Source of the DNA: Bacillota bacterium
Lineage (GTDB): Bacteria > Bacillota > Clostridia > Acetivibrionales > DUMC01
Direction: 5' to 3'
Assembly (NCBI GenBank): GCA_013314855.1
Contig: JABUEW010000029.1
Coordinates: 1 to 40,723 of the forward strand
DNA length: 40,723 nt
The notes under the pieces: generated by a model
Seen by the model: only the letters and a program-made list of their open reading frames with translations
The model's database searches: none
What the model was told of the DNA's origin: nothing
Made by a program: the position numbers and the translations under genes
Shown: positions 1 to 8,618 of the stretch, piece after piece
Layout: each line of letters opens with the position of its first letter
Position numbering within the stretch: position 1 is the stretch's first letter

Positions 1-148
1 CCTTAATTGCACCTGATAAAATACTGTAATGATTTTGTACCAGCTATTTTCCATGCTGGAATATGTCACTGAAGATTAAATTGTCTTAAAATATTGCTTT
101 TACTGAAAATTATTCTGTCCTATAACACTAATTGTCTGTCAGTCGTAA
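1..148 (+). promoter_or_regulatory. CRISPR leader (partial, runs off window edge)
   Basis: This AT-rich, non-coding stretch lies directly upstream of the first repeat. The repeats end in ATTGAAAC on the plus strand, the usual sense orientation for this repeat class, and the only mutated terminal repeat is at the far right end. The leader and array promoter should therefore be here. A possible promoter is TTTACT (99-104) and TATAAC (121-126) with a 16-nt spacer. A small inverted repeat CCAGC/GCTGG lies at 40-44 and 55-59. The leader's upstream limit is outside the window. Confidence 0.6.
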
Positions 149-650
149 GTTTTTATCGTACCTATAAGGAATTGAAACCGTGTGTTTATTCGTGGCTGCG
201 GGAGGGCGTACCAGTGTTTTTATCGTACCTATAAGGAATTGAAACTCACAATGGCGAAATTCGGCTGTGAAGGAAATGCTATCGTTTTTATCGTACCTAT
301 AAGGAATTGAAACTATCCAAGAGCGTTCAGTTTGTCTATGATTTCGCCGTGTTTTTATCGTACATATAAGGAATTGAAACTTGCCTCATCAATGAATAAG
401 AATGCTCCAAAAGATAATGGTTTTTATCGTACCTATAAGGAATTGAAACTACACTTAACATTGAGCCATTTACATTTGAGATAGAAGTTTTTATCGTACC
501 TATAAGGAATTGAAACATCGTGCGCCCAAAAAGGTGAACGGAAAATTCAACAAAGTTTTTATCGTACCTATAAGGAATTGAAACCTATTTCCACATATCT
601 CTTTTCAATCAATTTCTCCAGTTTTTATCGTACCTATAAGGAATTGAAAC

Positions 651-822
651 AATATTAACTGTGTGCCTTCTTCTCCTATTTCGTATGTGTTTTTATCGTA
701 CCTATAAGGAATTGAAACCGTTTAAAAGTTATAAAATCCAATAGTAGCCCTCCAGTTTTTATCGTACCTATAAGGAATTGAAACAATATTAACTGTGTGC
801 CTTCTTCTCCTATTTCGTATGT
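651..822 (+). repeat. Duplicated spacer: spacers 8 and 10 are identical
   Basis: The 38-nt spacers at 651-688 and 785-822 are the same sequence (start AATATTAACTGTGTGCC, end TTTCGTATGT). They are separated by one unrelated spacer (719-754) and its repeats. Either the same protospacer was acquired twice or a recombination between repeats copied the unit. Confidence 0.97.
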
Positions 823-1121
823 GTTTTTATCGTACCTATAAGGAATTGAAACTTCTTTTAGTATTTTATTGAATTCTTCATATGAAATAGTTTTTATCGT
901 ACCTGTAAGGAATTGAAACTTATCTATATTTCATTTTCCCATAATTTCAGTACAGGGTTTTTATCGTACCTATAAGGAATTGAAACTAATCTGCCGCTTT
1001 TTGGTATGACGTTTTTTGATTTATGTTTTTATCGTACCTATAAGGAATTGAAACATTCATCTTGAGTATAAGCCTTAAGTAAATTCTTTACGTTTTTATC
1101 GTACCTATAAGGAATTGAAAC

Positions 1122-1627
1122 TAAAAAAACCATATTTTCTAAACTCTATTTCTCTTCGTTTTTATCGTACCTATAAGGAATTGAAACAACAATTCCTCTA
1201 ACTTTCTTTTCTTAACTTCCATTTCGTTTTTATCGTACCTATAAGGAATTGAAACATTCATCTATCATTATAGGCCCTGCCCTCCACTTTCCGTTTTTAT
1301 CGTACCTATAAGGAATTGAAACTACTGTTTAGTCTATCTAAAACGTCAATAACTTCAAGTTTTTATCGTACCTATAAGGAATTGAAACGAGAATACAGGA
1401 AAAGATATGGAGATAAGATATATAGTTTTTATCGTACCTATAAGGAATTGAAACCTACTACCTGGATTAAATCTATCACTAACAAACTGCCGTTTTTATC
1501 GTACCTATAAGGAATTGAAACTCTATAAAGTATTTACTGAAGGTTATAGGAGAGTTAGCGTTTTTATCGTACCTATAAGGAATTGAAACTACTAGAAGAG
1601 AAATAGAGTTTAGAAAATATGGTTTTT
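1122..1627 (+). repeat. Reverse-complementary spacer pair (spacers 15 and 22)
   Basis: Spacer 15 (1122-1157) and spacer 22 (1590-1627) share a 33-nt core in opposite orientation. Spacer 15 carries CCATATTTTCTAAACTC and spacer 22 carries its exact complement GAGTTTAGAAAATATGG. Spacer 15 extends 3 nt past the core on one side and spacer 22 extends 5 nt on the other, so they are independent captures of one locus from opposite strands, not a simple inversion. Confidence 0.95.
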
Positions 1628-4323
1628 GTTTTTATCGTACCTATAAGGAATTGAAACAGATAAAAGTTATATTTTATATTATTATTTTATATATATGTTT
1701 TTATCGTACCTATAAGGAATTGAAACACGGAATATTTTTTGGAATAAAATTGTTGACTTATGGTTTTTATCGTACCTATAAGGAATTGAAACTCCCTGCT
1801 GCATTTGTGATTTGTTTTTCCCGATTAACGTTTTTATCGTACCTATAAGGAATTGAAACTTTTCCCATTCCTCCAAATTGTATATCCATCCATAGTTTTT
1901 ATCGTACCTATAAGGAATTGAAACAGTTCAACACATCCGTTTTCGTGCAATTTCCCGTATTGGTTTTTATCGTACCTATAAGGAATTGAAACGTATTTGC
2001 CCTGTAGTCCTTGCGGTTCTAGCTTTTTCGTTTTTATCGTACCTATAAGGAATTGAAACATGCTCCTGGCAATGTATTATCATAATTTTCTTTTTCCGTT
2101 TTTATCGTACCTATAAGGAATTGAAACTGTCCTTTGGACTTACGGCTTCAATGCCAAACCATTCGTTTTTATCGTACCTATAAGGAATTGAAACTTGGTT
2201 TATCCCCGCCTTCAATCGGGCCCATATTCAGTTTTTATCGTACCTATAAGGAATTGAAACATAAAGTTACTCTATAAAGATATAAAAGAGAATATAGTTT
2301 TTATCGTACCTATAAGGAATTGAAACTTTCCAATTGATGTTTGGATTGCAGTAATAGCTAGTTTGTTTTTATCGTACCTATAAGGAATTGAAACTACGGA
2401 ATATATGGATATTTTGGATTGCCAGGGTCAGGAAGTTTTTATCGTACCTATAAGGAATTGAAACTTTAAGATATTCATTGGTATTTTCACTGGTGACTGG
2501 GTTTTTATCGTACCTATAAGGAATTGAAACGTTCTCCTACCGAACTAGGCCCAGGCCGTGATGCCGAGTTTTTATCGTACCTATAAGGAATTGAAACTAC
2601 TTCGCTGTCAACTCTTTGTGAAGCTGTAATGTGTTTTTATCGTACCTATAAGGAATTGAAACAAAGCATCGGGTCTATTTCAACAACAAGAATGCCGGTT
2701 TTTATCGTACCTATAAGGAATTGAAACGTGGCAAAGTGCCTTTTGGATATCGGTTGAAAAATAGGTTTTTATCGTACCTATAAGGAATTGAAACTTTCAT
2801 CATCCCTCGCTTTACCCATTACAATTTTTCCATTTTTATCGTACCTATAAGGAATTGAAACTTGGCAAAATTGAGAGCGGCCAATTTGATGGCTGTCGTT
2901 TTTATCGTACCTATAAGGAATTGAAACGAAGGAGGTAGAATCGTGTTGAGCGAATATAGAGTAGTTTTTATCGTACCTATAAGGAATTGAAACGCACATA
3001 CAAGCATATCCTCTGCATGTATGCGTATTGTTTTTATCGTACCTATAAGGAATTGAAACTTCATCCAGACGATAAAGACGCAGAATCAACAAAAGGTTTT
3101 TATCGTACCTATAAGGAATTGAAACTGAGAAACATAATAATAAGTATTCGGCTCAACTGGCACGTTTTTATCGTACCTATAAGGAATTGAAACATGCAGT
3201 AGTCAGATAGCTTGCAAAATACAGCGACAGTTTTTATCGTACCTATAAGGAATTGAAACAGGCCAATTGTGTAGCAAGTTTCTCCTGCATCATCTGGGTT
3301 TTTATCGTACCTATAAGGAATTGAAACTCTCGTTCATACGCTTTTAACCTCCTTCAACGGACACCGTTTTTATCGTACTTATAAGGAATTGAAACCCAAG
3401 ACATATAAATTTGTCTGGCAAAGAACAAATACGTTTTTATCGTACCTATAAGGAATTGAAACTGTCCTCGAAGTATATTTCTGTATCGTTTACACTTTGT
3501 TTTTATCGTACCTATAAGGAATTGAAACTCTCAAAGTGTGAACAGTCTTACATGTTTTCAGTCTTAGTTTTTATCGTACCTATAAGGAATTGAAACATAC
3601 CAGCTTGAATACCGAGCCAAATCCATTTGCCCAGTTTTTATCGTACCTATAAGGAATTGAAACCTATATAATTATACTGCTGTCAACTAAAACTAATTGT
3701 TTTTATCGTACCTATAAGGAATTGAAACAAGAAGGGGCTCTTAAATATGGAGGAGCAACAAAATTGTTTTTATCGTACCTATAAGGAATTGAAACGCACC
3801 TGGAAGATTACAACTGCTGCTGTCAGGTCGTTTTTATCGTACCTATAAGGAATTGAAACTTAATTATATTATATTAATATTTTACTGTAATAAGTGTTTT
3901 TATCGTACCTATAAGGAATTGAAACCTGTATTAGTCATGCTCGCCACGTTATCCCCGACATTAGTTTTTATCGTACCTATAAGGAATTGAAACTCCCCTG
4001 TTGTTGTACCCCCTGTTGTACCTCTTGTTGTGTTTTTATCGTACCTATAAGGAATTGAAACCTTGATTGTATTTTAGCATTGCATTGCTTTTTTGTCAGT
4101 TTTTATCGTACCTATAAGGAATTGAAACATTAGATTGCACTGTATAACCTCTTGTCCTTCGTCCAGTTTTTATCGTACCTATAAGGAATTGAAACCTGCC
4201 CGTATTGTGCTGTTGGCAGCCAATACAACTATGGTTTTTATCGTACCTATAAGGAATTGAAACTAGACAAACATGCAACACAAGTTGCACCATCAAACAG
4301 ATGAAAACGAGTTGATTTTGCGG

Positions 4324-4329
4324 TATAAT
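4324..4329 (+). promoter_or_regulatory. Candidate -10 box of the IS110 element
   Basis: A consensus TATAAT lies upstream of the structured region and the transposase gene. No good -35 lies 16-18 nt upstream (ATGAAA at 4301-4306). IS110 elements often complete a promoter only when the excised ends join, with the -35 in the right end and the -10 in the left end, which would fit. That assignment is inference. Confidence 0.4.
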
Positions 4330-4334
4330 ACTGG

Positions 4335-4500
4335 TACGGTGGAGAAGATCGAGTCTTCTTGGTGCTTTAAGCCCGTGAACTAGACTGATTTCAGCTTCCT
4401 GCTTGTACCACAAATTGTTGCCATCTTAAAAGATGAGCACGCAGGGTAGATTAATAATGTTCGGGAAGCTGCGCCGAATATTACAGCCATAGAGGTGTTG
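4335..4500 (+). ncRNA. Candidate IS110 bridge RNA
   Basis: The noncoding stretch before the transposase is rich in perfect stems. AGAAGA (4343-4348) pairs with TCTTCT (4354-4359) across a 5-nt loop. CAGCTTCC (4392-4399) pairs with GGAAGCTG (4464-4471) as a long-range stem. Inside it CATCTT (4422-4427) pairs with AAGATG (4430-4435). A 5' hairpin followed by larger looped domains just upstream of the recombinase is the layout of the bridge RNAs that guide IS110 recombinases to donor and target. The guide loops cannot be assigned without the element boundaries. The limits given are approximate. Confidence 0.5.
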
Positions 4501-4505
4501 TAGGG

Positions 4506-5729
4506 ATGGAAGTAATATACGAGCGTTGTTGTGGGTTGGATGTCCATAAGGACAAAATAGTTGCCTGTATCAGGTCCGGCAATAGGAAGGAAACAAGGAC
4601 ATTTGGCACGGTAACAGAGGATTTGCTATTACTTATTGACTGGATTAAGAGCGAGGGGTGCCAGATGGTGGCTATGGAAAGCACTGGGTCGTATTGGAAG
4701 CCTGTATACAACCTATTGGAAATGGAGGGGATACCGGCAATGGTAGTCAATGCTCAGCATATCAAGGCGGTGCCTGGGCGTAAGACCGACGTGACTGACT
4801 CGGAATGGATTGCAGACTTACTAAAGCACGGACTGTTGAAGGGGAGCTATATTCCAAGTCGTGATCAGAGGGAATTAAAAGAACTGGTAAGATATCGCAG
4901 GAGTATGATAGATGAACGGGCAAGAGAATTGAACCGTTTGCAGAAAGTACTTGAGGGAGCGAATATCAAACTGGGTTCGGTGGTAAGTGACATTAATGGA
5001 GTATCAGCGCGACAGATGTTGATGTCGATGATTCAAGGAAATGAGGATGTAGACAAGCTGGTGTTGTTTGCAAAGGGGAAAATGAGGGAAAAGACGGAAG
5101 ATTTGAAACGTGCTCTCAAAGGGATGATGGGTGAACATCAGCGAATGATCCTAACCAGGATGATGGAGCATATCAATTATCTGGATGGGCTCATTGAAGG
5201 TCTGGACGAAGAAATCAAGAGAAGGATGCGCCCTTTTGAGGAAAAGGTGGCTGCGCTGGATGCGATAACCGGGGTAGGAGAGCGAAGCGCACAAACAATC
5301 ATCGCAGAAATCGGGATAGATATGAGTACATTCCCGAGTGCAAGACACCTTGCGTCATGGGCAGGAATGTGCCCCGGTAACAACGAAAGCGCTGGCAAGA
5401 AGAAGAGTGGAAAGACACGGAAGGGCAATAATACATTGCGATGTACACTGGTTGAGTGTGCAAAAGCGGCAGGAAGAAGCAAGAACACATACCTTTCGGA
5501 ACAATACAAAAGACTTGCTGCAAGGCGAGGCAGGAACCGTGCAGCCGTAGCTGTAGGACACTCTATTCTGACTATAGCATATTACATTTTAAGAGATAAC
5601 AGAACATTTTATGATTTAGGTGCTGATTACTTTGAAAAAAGAAAGAAAAAGGATATTGTCCGTAGAGCAGTGAAACGCCTTGAAGCTCTGGGATATAAGG
5701 TAACTATCGAAGAAGAGATAAGTGCCTGA
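4506..5729 (+). CDS. IS110-family transposase (DEDD recombinase)
   Basis: This 407-residue protein has the full IS110 architecture. The N-terminal RuvC-like DEDD domain opens with GLDVHKDKIVA; the acidic residues are D12, E58 (AMESTGSYW), D95 and D98 (KTDVTDSE). A helical middle region follows (about 150-250). The C-terminal Transposase_20 domain has GVGERSAQTIIAEIG and CPGNNESAGKKKSGKTRKGNN, with S295 in the position of the catalytic serine. The length is normal and no frameshift is seen, so the enzyme looks intact. Such enzymes excise the element as a circle and insert it at short targets using an RNA guide from the element's own noncoding end. It starts at ATG 4506 and is coded in the same direction as the array. 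Confidence 0.95.
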   Translation: MEVIYERCCGLDVHKDKIVACIRSGNRKETRTFGTVTEDLLLLIDWIKSEGCQMVAMESTGSYWKPVYNLLEMEGIPAMVVNAQHIKAVPGRKTDVTDSEWIADLLKHGLLKGSYIPSRDQRELKELVRYRRSMIDERARELNRLQKVLEGANIKLGSVVSDINGVSARQMLMSMIQGNEDVDKLVLFAKGKMREKTEDLKRALKGMMGEHQRMILTRMMEHINYLDGLIEGLDEEIKRRMRPFEEKVAALDAITGVGERSAQTIIAEIGIDMSTFPSARHLASWAGMCPGNNESAGKKKSGKTRKGNNTLRCTLVECAKAAGRSKNTYLSEQYKRLAARRGRNRAAVAVGHSILTIAYYILRDNRTFYDLGADYFEKRKKKDIVRRAVKRLEALGYKVTIEEEISA

Positions 5730-5877
5730 TAATATCCTTTTATATATAATAATTTTAATAATTTAAGTGCCTGGGACCCATGGATTCAGGTTTAGTAGAG
5801 ATTTTTTTGCTTTCGACTGGATTAATGGGAGTTTTCAGGATAGAATATAATGTAGGTGTTAATTTGCCTGAATGGGA
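5730..5877 (+). other. IS110 right end and interrupted-spacer remnant
   Basis: These 148 nt between the transposase stop and repeat 63 contain no gene. They must hold the right end of the element and the right part of the split spacer. The 12-nt AATGGGAGTTTT occurs at 5824-5835 and again across the junction into repeat 63 (5871-5882). Both copies place GTTTT after AATGGGA, so the first could be a leftover spacer-repeat boundary. I could not resolve this further. Confidence 0.45.
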
Positions 5878-6040
5878 GTTTTTATCGTACCTATAAGGAA
5901 TTGAAACTCGGAGATTGAGGCAGCAAAAGGGGATGATATGAAAGTTTTTATCGTACCTATAAGGAATTGAAACTCGTGATTCCATTCTTGCAAGGTGATA
6001 TTGTAATTCTGTTTTTATGGTACCTATAAGGAATTGAAAC
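5878..6040 (+). CRISPR. CRISPR array, distal block: 3 repeats, 2 spacers
   Basis: Repeats 63-65 lie at 5878-5907, 5944-5973 and 6011-6040, separated by 36- and 37-nt spacers. The first two match the consensus; the last carries C9G (TATGG in place of TATCG), a typical trailer-end decay. The block has the same phase and orientation as the main array, so the IS110 element split a single array. Transcripts from the leader must cross the element to reach these repeats. Confidence 0.95.
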
Positions 6041-6659
6041 TTGAATTTCTTACCAAGGGCAATTTTTCTAGCCAAACTCCAAGCAGAAAGATTTATTAAG
6101 CAAAATGGGATTAAACAAGTTAATAGATAAAAAATTCGTTGGTAAAATTATAAAAAAATTAGTGTAGTGACAAAATAAATTATTGTCATTACACACAAAC
6201 CCTTAACGTAATTATATATGGAAAAATTTTACGCCAAACTAAGATTAAAATAAAAAAATTACAAAAAAAAGAAGGAAATTCTATATATTGTGTAGAATAT
6301 ACATAATATTAATATATTGACAAAATATATATATACAACTAAGAATTATTTACACTGTTTTTTTATGGATTTACAGAAGAAAAGGCATAAAATCTATTAT
6401 TATATAGGAGTATATAGAATTTAATTTAGAAAAGAACTATTAAAACACTCATCATAGTAATATATGTAATTATAAATTGAAATAGTCGATAACATTGAAT
6501 AAACATATTTTGCAATTACATGGCAAAGAATCAAAGACAATAAACATAAACGCTGATTTGTACATATATTAATTGCTTTGAAATTTTGAATAAGTAAGTG
6601 TTAAAAAGTGTTAAATACAATACTTTAATATGTGTAAATGTGTCAAGGAGGGGGAAAAG
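6041..6659. other. AT-rich spacer between array end and cas operon
   Basis: About 620 nt without a supportable gene. It is strongly AT-rich and contains the palindrome at 6162-6194 and a TTGACA at 6317-6322 that has no convincing -10 at 17 nt (TAAGAA at 6340-6345). AGTGTTAAA occurs twice near 6597-6616. The cas promoter should lie here, but I cannot place it with confidence. No copy of the CRISPR repeat or clear repeat-like guide is present. Confidence 0.6.
6162..6194. promoter_or_regulatory. 12-bp inverted repeat, operator or terminator-like hairpin
   Basis: GTGTAGTGACAA (6162-6173) and TTGTCATTACAC (6183-6194) are inverted with one mismatch (G-T in RNA) around a 9-nt AT centre. It lies 122 nt past the last repeat and about 470 nt before cas8b. 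It could end array transcription, though no U-tract follows, or bind a dimeric regulator of the cas operon. Confidence 0.5.
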
Positions 6660-8618
6660 TTGATTGAGGAGATAACTCAGTTAGGAAGCATTATAATGGA
6701 TGAAAGAGATATTCTTTCGAATATCATTAAACGGGTAGAGCCTGAAAAAAGAGGGAAAAAACAGCACATCCTGAAATTCAACTTTGATTTATCGGCTAAA
6801 AAGCTTTATATTGATGTAAATGAGGAAATTGACAGCAATTCTTCAGAAAAATATTTATTTATAGGGTCAGCGGATGGGCCTAATTCTCCACAGTGGTATG
6901 TAACCTCTAGTTCGGTTCCTTATCATTTAAGTGAAACAATTCAAAGATTGTATGATATCAACCTTGGAGATGAGATAAATAAATTACTATCGGAAATAAT
7001 GGAAGAGTTTTATGTAATCGCTGATGAGAGCCTAGATAAAAAATACAGATATATTCTTGATATCAATAAAGCAGGTTTTAGCGATAAAACCATAAATCAG
7101 ATATATGATGAAATCATAAAGAATAATAATGGCGGAGGAAATAAAGGAAAAGCGCTTCTTGCAGCTGTTGCCAAAGAATTTGAGTCCTACCTCAAGAACA
7201 GATACGGAACAACCTATAACGATATAGGCCTTTACACAATTCTTATCAACAACAAGCCTTTATCCGATTTAAAAGAATATAGGGATGCAGTGATCCTCTC
7301 AAAGAAACCGAAGTCAATGGCAGTAAAAGGCAAAAAAGGACTACCCCAGGAATTAATATGCAGTGTTTGCCTTTCAAAAGAAAATGTCAGCAGCGATACA
7401 TCAAAAATGAAGATTAAATATTATACAACCAATCAGATGATATTCGCAAACCAGGTGGACAAGAAAAATTACCATAAAAACATGCTGCTCTGCGAAAATT
7501 GCATAAATGCAATACAAGCCGGTGAGAATTTTATTACCAATAACCTTGATACAAATATAGCAAGGTTTAGAGTATATATAATACCAAATTTTGTATACAA
7601 CAGCAAACTTAACAAGGATGATATATACAGAATAACAAAGAAAATTACTGATTCTTTTAATACTGTAAAAAATTTAAGAGCTATAGAAGAATTGAGGGCT
7701 GACATTGAAAATGCCCTATTTGAAAATACACTCATATTTGAAGGTGAAGAGAGCAGTTTCTTGTTGAATTTTATGTTTTACAGAACTTCACAATCGGCTA
7801 CTAAAATACTGAGGTTGATTAAAGATGTATCACCATCAATATTTGAAAAGATTTATAATTCCTCTCGTAATGCTGACAATCTTGCCGGTAATGTAATAGG
7901 AGAAAGCTATTCTAATCATCCGTCACTGGAAACCGTATACTATATGACTCCTGTTCGCTTAGATTCAGGAAATCCTACAGAATACAGAAATGTGCTTAAT
8001 ATATATGATGCATTGTTTACAGGGAGGAGATTATCAAAGCGAGCAATAATCAAAAATATTAAAAATGTATTTAAAATTATATATCTTGAAAAACCGGGTT
8101 ATAACATTACAACCAAAAAGCAAAATCTGGCTTTTACAATACTGGACGCAATATTTTATATAAAATTCCTTGAATTTATGGGATGTTTAAAAGGAGGTGA
8201 AAATGTGGGATTGGAATCATTAAATTTAAAAGACGATATAAAAAACTATATTCATGAAATGGGTTATGACCAGCAACAGACAGCGATGTTCCTTTTGGGG
8301 TACTTGATAGGCGAAGTTGGCAATTCACAGTATAAAAGGTCAGCAGACGGTCAAAAGCCTATACTAAATAAAATCAACTTTAACGGCGTTGATAAAAACA
8401 AGATTATCAGGCTGGCGAGAGATGTTTTTGCAAAGCTCAAACAAGAAAAAATTCTTATATATAATGAAGTTATTTTTCATGAATTTAAAAAGTTGCTGGA
8501 TTCAAACCTAAACTGCTGGGAACTAGACAAGGATGAAAACTTATTTTATATCCTTTCTGGGTATGCATATTCAACCACAAGACCAATTTATAAGGAGGTA
8601 AATACAGATGAACAATAG
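6660..8618 (+). CDS. cas8b: Cas8b, type I-B Cascade large subunit (TM1802/Csh1 type)
   Basis: This is the large subunit of the I-B Cascade, expected to recognise the PAM and recruit Cas3. The protein is about 652 residues, normal for the TM1802 family. A zinc-finger pair is visible: CSVC (near 7363-7372) and CENC (near 7492-7501). I chose TTG 6660 because AAGGAGGGGG lies immediately upstream (6645-6654); an in-frame ATG at 6630 lacks a ribosome site and would add ten residues. It is the first gene of the operon and overlaps cas7 by 11 nt. Its 3' fifth has its own strong ribosome site (8191-8200) and probably also encodes the small subunit. No cas6 precedes it, which is unusual for I-B. Confidence 0.88.
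   Translation: MIEEITQLGSIIMDERDILSNIIKRVEPEKRGKKQHILKFNFDLSAKKLYIDVNEEIDSNSSEKYLFIGSADGPNSPQWYVTSSSVPYHLSETIQRLYDINLGDEINKLLSEIMEEFYVIADESLDKKYRYILDINKAGFSDKTINQIYDEIIKNNNGGGNKGKALLAAVAKEFESYLKNRYGTTYNDIGLYTILINNKPLSDLKEYRDAVILSKKPKSMAVKGKKGLPQELICSVCLSKENVSSDTSKMKIKYYTTNQMIFANQVDKKNYHKNMLLCENCINAIQAGENFITNNLDTNIARFRVYIIPNFVYNSKLNKDDIYRITKKITDSFNTVKNLRAIEELRADIENALFENTLIFEGEESSFLLNFMFYRTSQSATKILRLIKDVSPSIFEKIYNSSRNADNLAGNVIGESYSNHPSLETVYYMTPVRLDSGNPTEYRNVLNIYDALFTGRRLSKRAIIKNIKNVFKIIYLEKPGYNITTKKQNLAFTILDAIFYIKFLEFMGCLKGGENVGLESLNLKDDIKNYIHEMGYDQQQTAMFLLGYLIGEVGNSQYKRSADGQKPILNKINFNGVDKNKIIRLARDVFAKLKQEKILIYNEVIFHEFKKLLDSNLNCWELDKDENLFYILSGYAYSTTRPIYKEVNTDEQ
8191..8200 (+). promoter_or_regulatory. 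Internal Shine-Dalgarno inside cas8b
   Basis: AAGGAGGTGA is a perfect 10-nt complement to the 16S rRNA tail, within the cas8b frame (coding LKGGE). It lies 7 nt (counted from GGAGG) before an in-frame GTG at 8205. An out-of-frame ATG at 8203 would give only six codons. Confidence 0.8.
8205..8618 (+). CDS. cas11b: Cas11b small subunit, translated from inside cas8b (predicted)
   Basis: An in-frame GTG at 8205, behind the perfect ribosome site at 8191-8200, would make a 137-residue protein equal to the C-terminal part of Cas8b. In several type I-B, I-C and I-D systems the Cascade small subunit Cas11 is made by internal initiation in the large-subunit gene, from this part of the gene and at about this size. 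The segment is predicted to be mostly helical (for example GYDQQQTAMFLLGYLIGEV), as expected of Cas11. No separate small-subunit gene exists in the I-B operon. The function is inferred; the start signal is seen directly. Confidence 0.7.
   Translation: MGLESLNLKDDIKNYIHEMGYDQQQTAMFLLGYLIGEVGNSQYKRSADGQKPILNKINFNGVDKNKIIRLARDVFAKLKQEKILIYNEVIFHEFKKLLDSNLNCWELDKDENLFYILSGYAYSTTRPIYKEVNTDEQ

Larger units (their letters stand above)
149..4263 (+). CRISPR. CRISPR array, main block: 62 repeats, 61 spacers
   Basis: The 30-nt repeat begins GTTTTTATCG and ends GGAATTGAAAC; the start-to-start period is 64-70 nt and spacers are about 34-40 nt. I located 62 copies, the first at 149-178 and the last at 4234-4263. 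Nearly all are identical. Exceptions are C14A at 351, A16G at 890, G1A at 2832 and C14T at 3366. The repeat closely resembles those of type I-B systems in the Clostridium thermocellum group. Transcription is predicted left to right from the leader at 1-148. The array continues as three more repeats beyond an IS110 insertion. Small open frames within it are repeat translations, not genes. Confidence 0.97.
4264..5877 (+). mobile_element. IS110-family insertion sequence inside the CRISPR array
   Basis: The array is interrupted between repeat 62 (ends 4263) and repeat 63 (starts 5878) by 1614 nt containing one IS110-type transposase gene and a long 5' noncoding region. The span also includes whatever remains of the interrupted spacer. 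IS110 elements lack terminal inverted repeats, and I found none, so the exact ends cannot be set from one copy. A long 5' noncoding region with a short 3' one matches the IS110 group rather than the IS1111 group. Two short direct repeats lie near the right end: TAAGTGCCTG at 5719-5728 and 5764-5773, and AATGGGAGTTTT at 5824-5835 and 5871-5882. Confidence 0.85.

Noticed and set aside
1522-2296. Spacers 21 and 32 sharing CTCTATAAAG, and spacers 33 and 34 sharing TTTGGATTGC
   Set aside because: Only about ten bases are shared in different contexts; expected by chance among 63 AT-rich spacers.
336-6075. Many 60-105 residue open frames across the array with repeated peptides such as FYRTYKELK or VSIPYRYDKN
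   Set aside because: They are translations of the 30-nt repeat, whose length is a multiple of three, joined by spacers of varying length; they have no ribosome sites.
6465-6500. ATTGAAA-containing stretch near 6475 as a possible repeat-like guide (CreA-type antitoxin RNA) before cas8b
   Set aside because: Only about eight bases match the repeat end in very AT-rich DNA, no toxin-like ORF lies nearby, and the 5' part of the repeat is absent.
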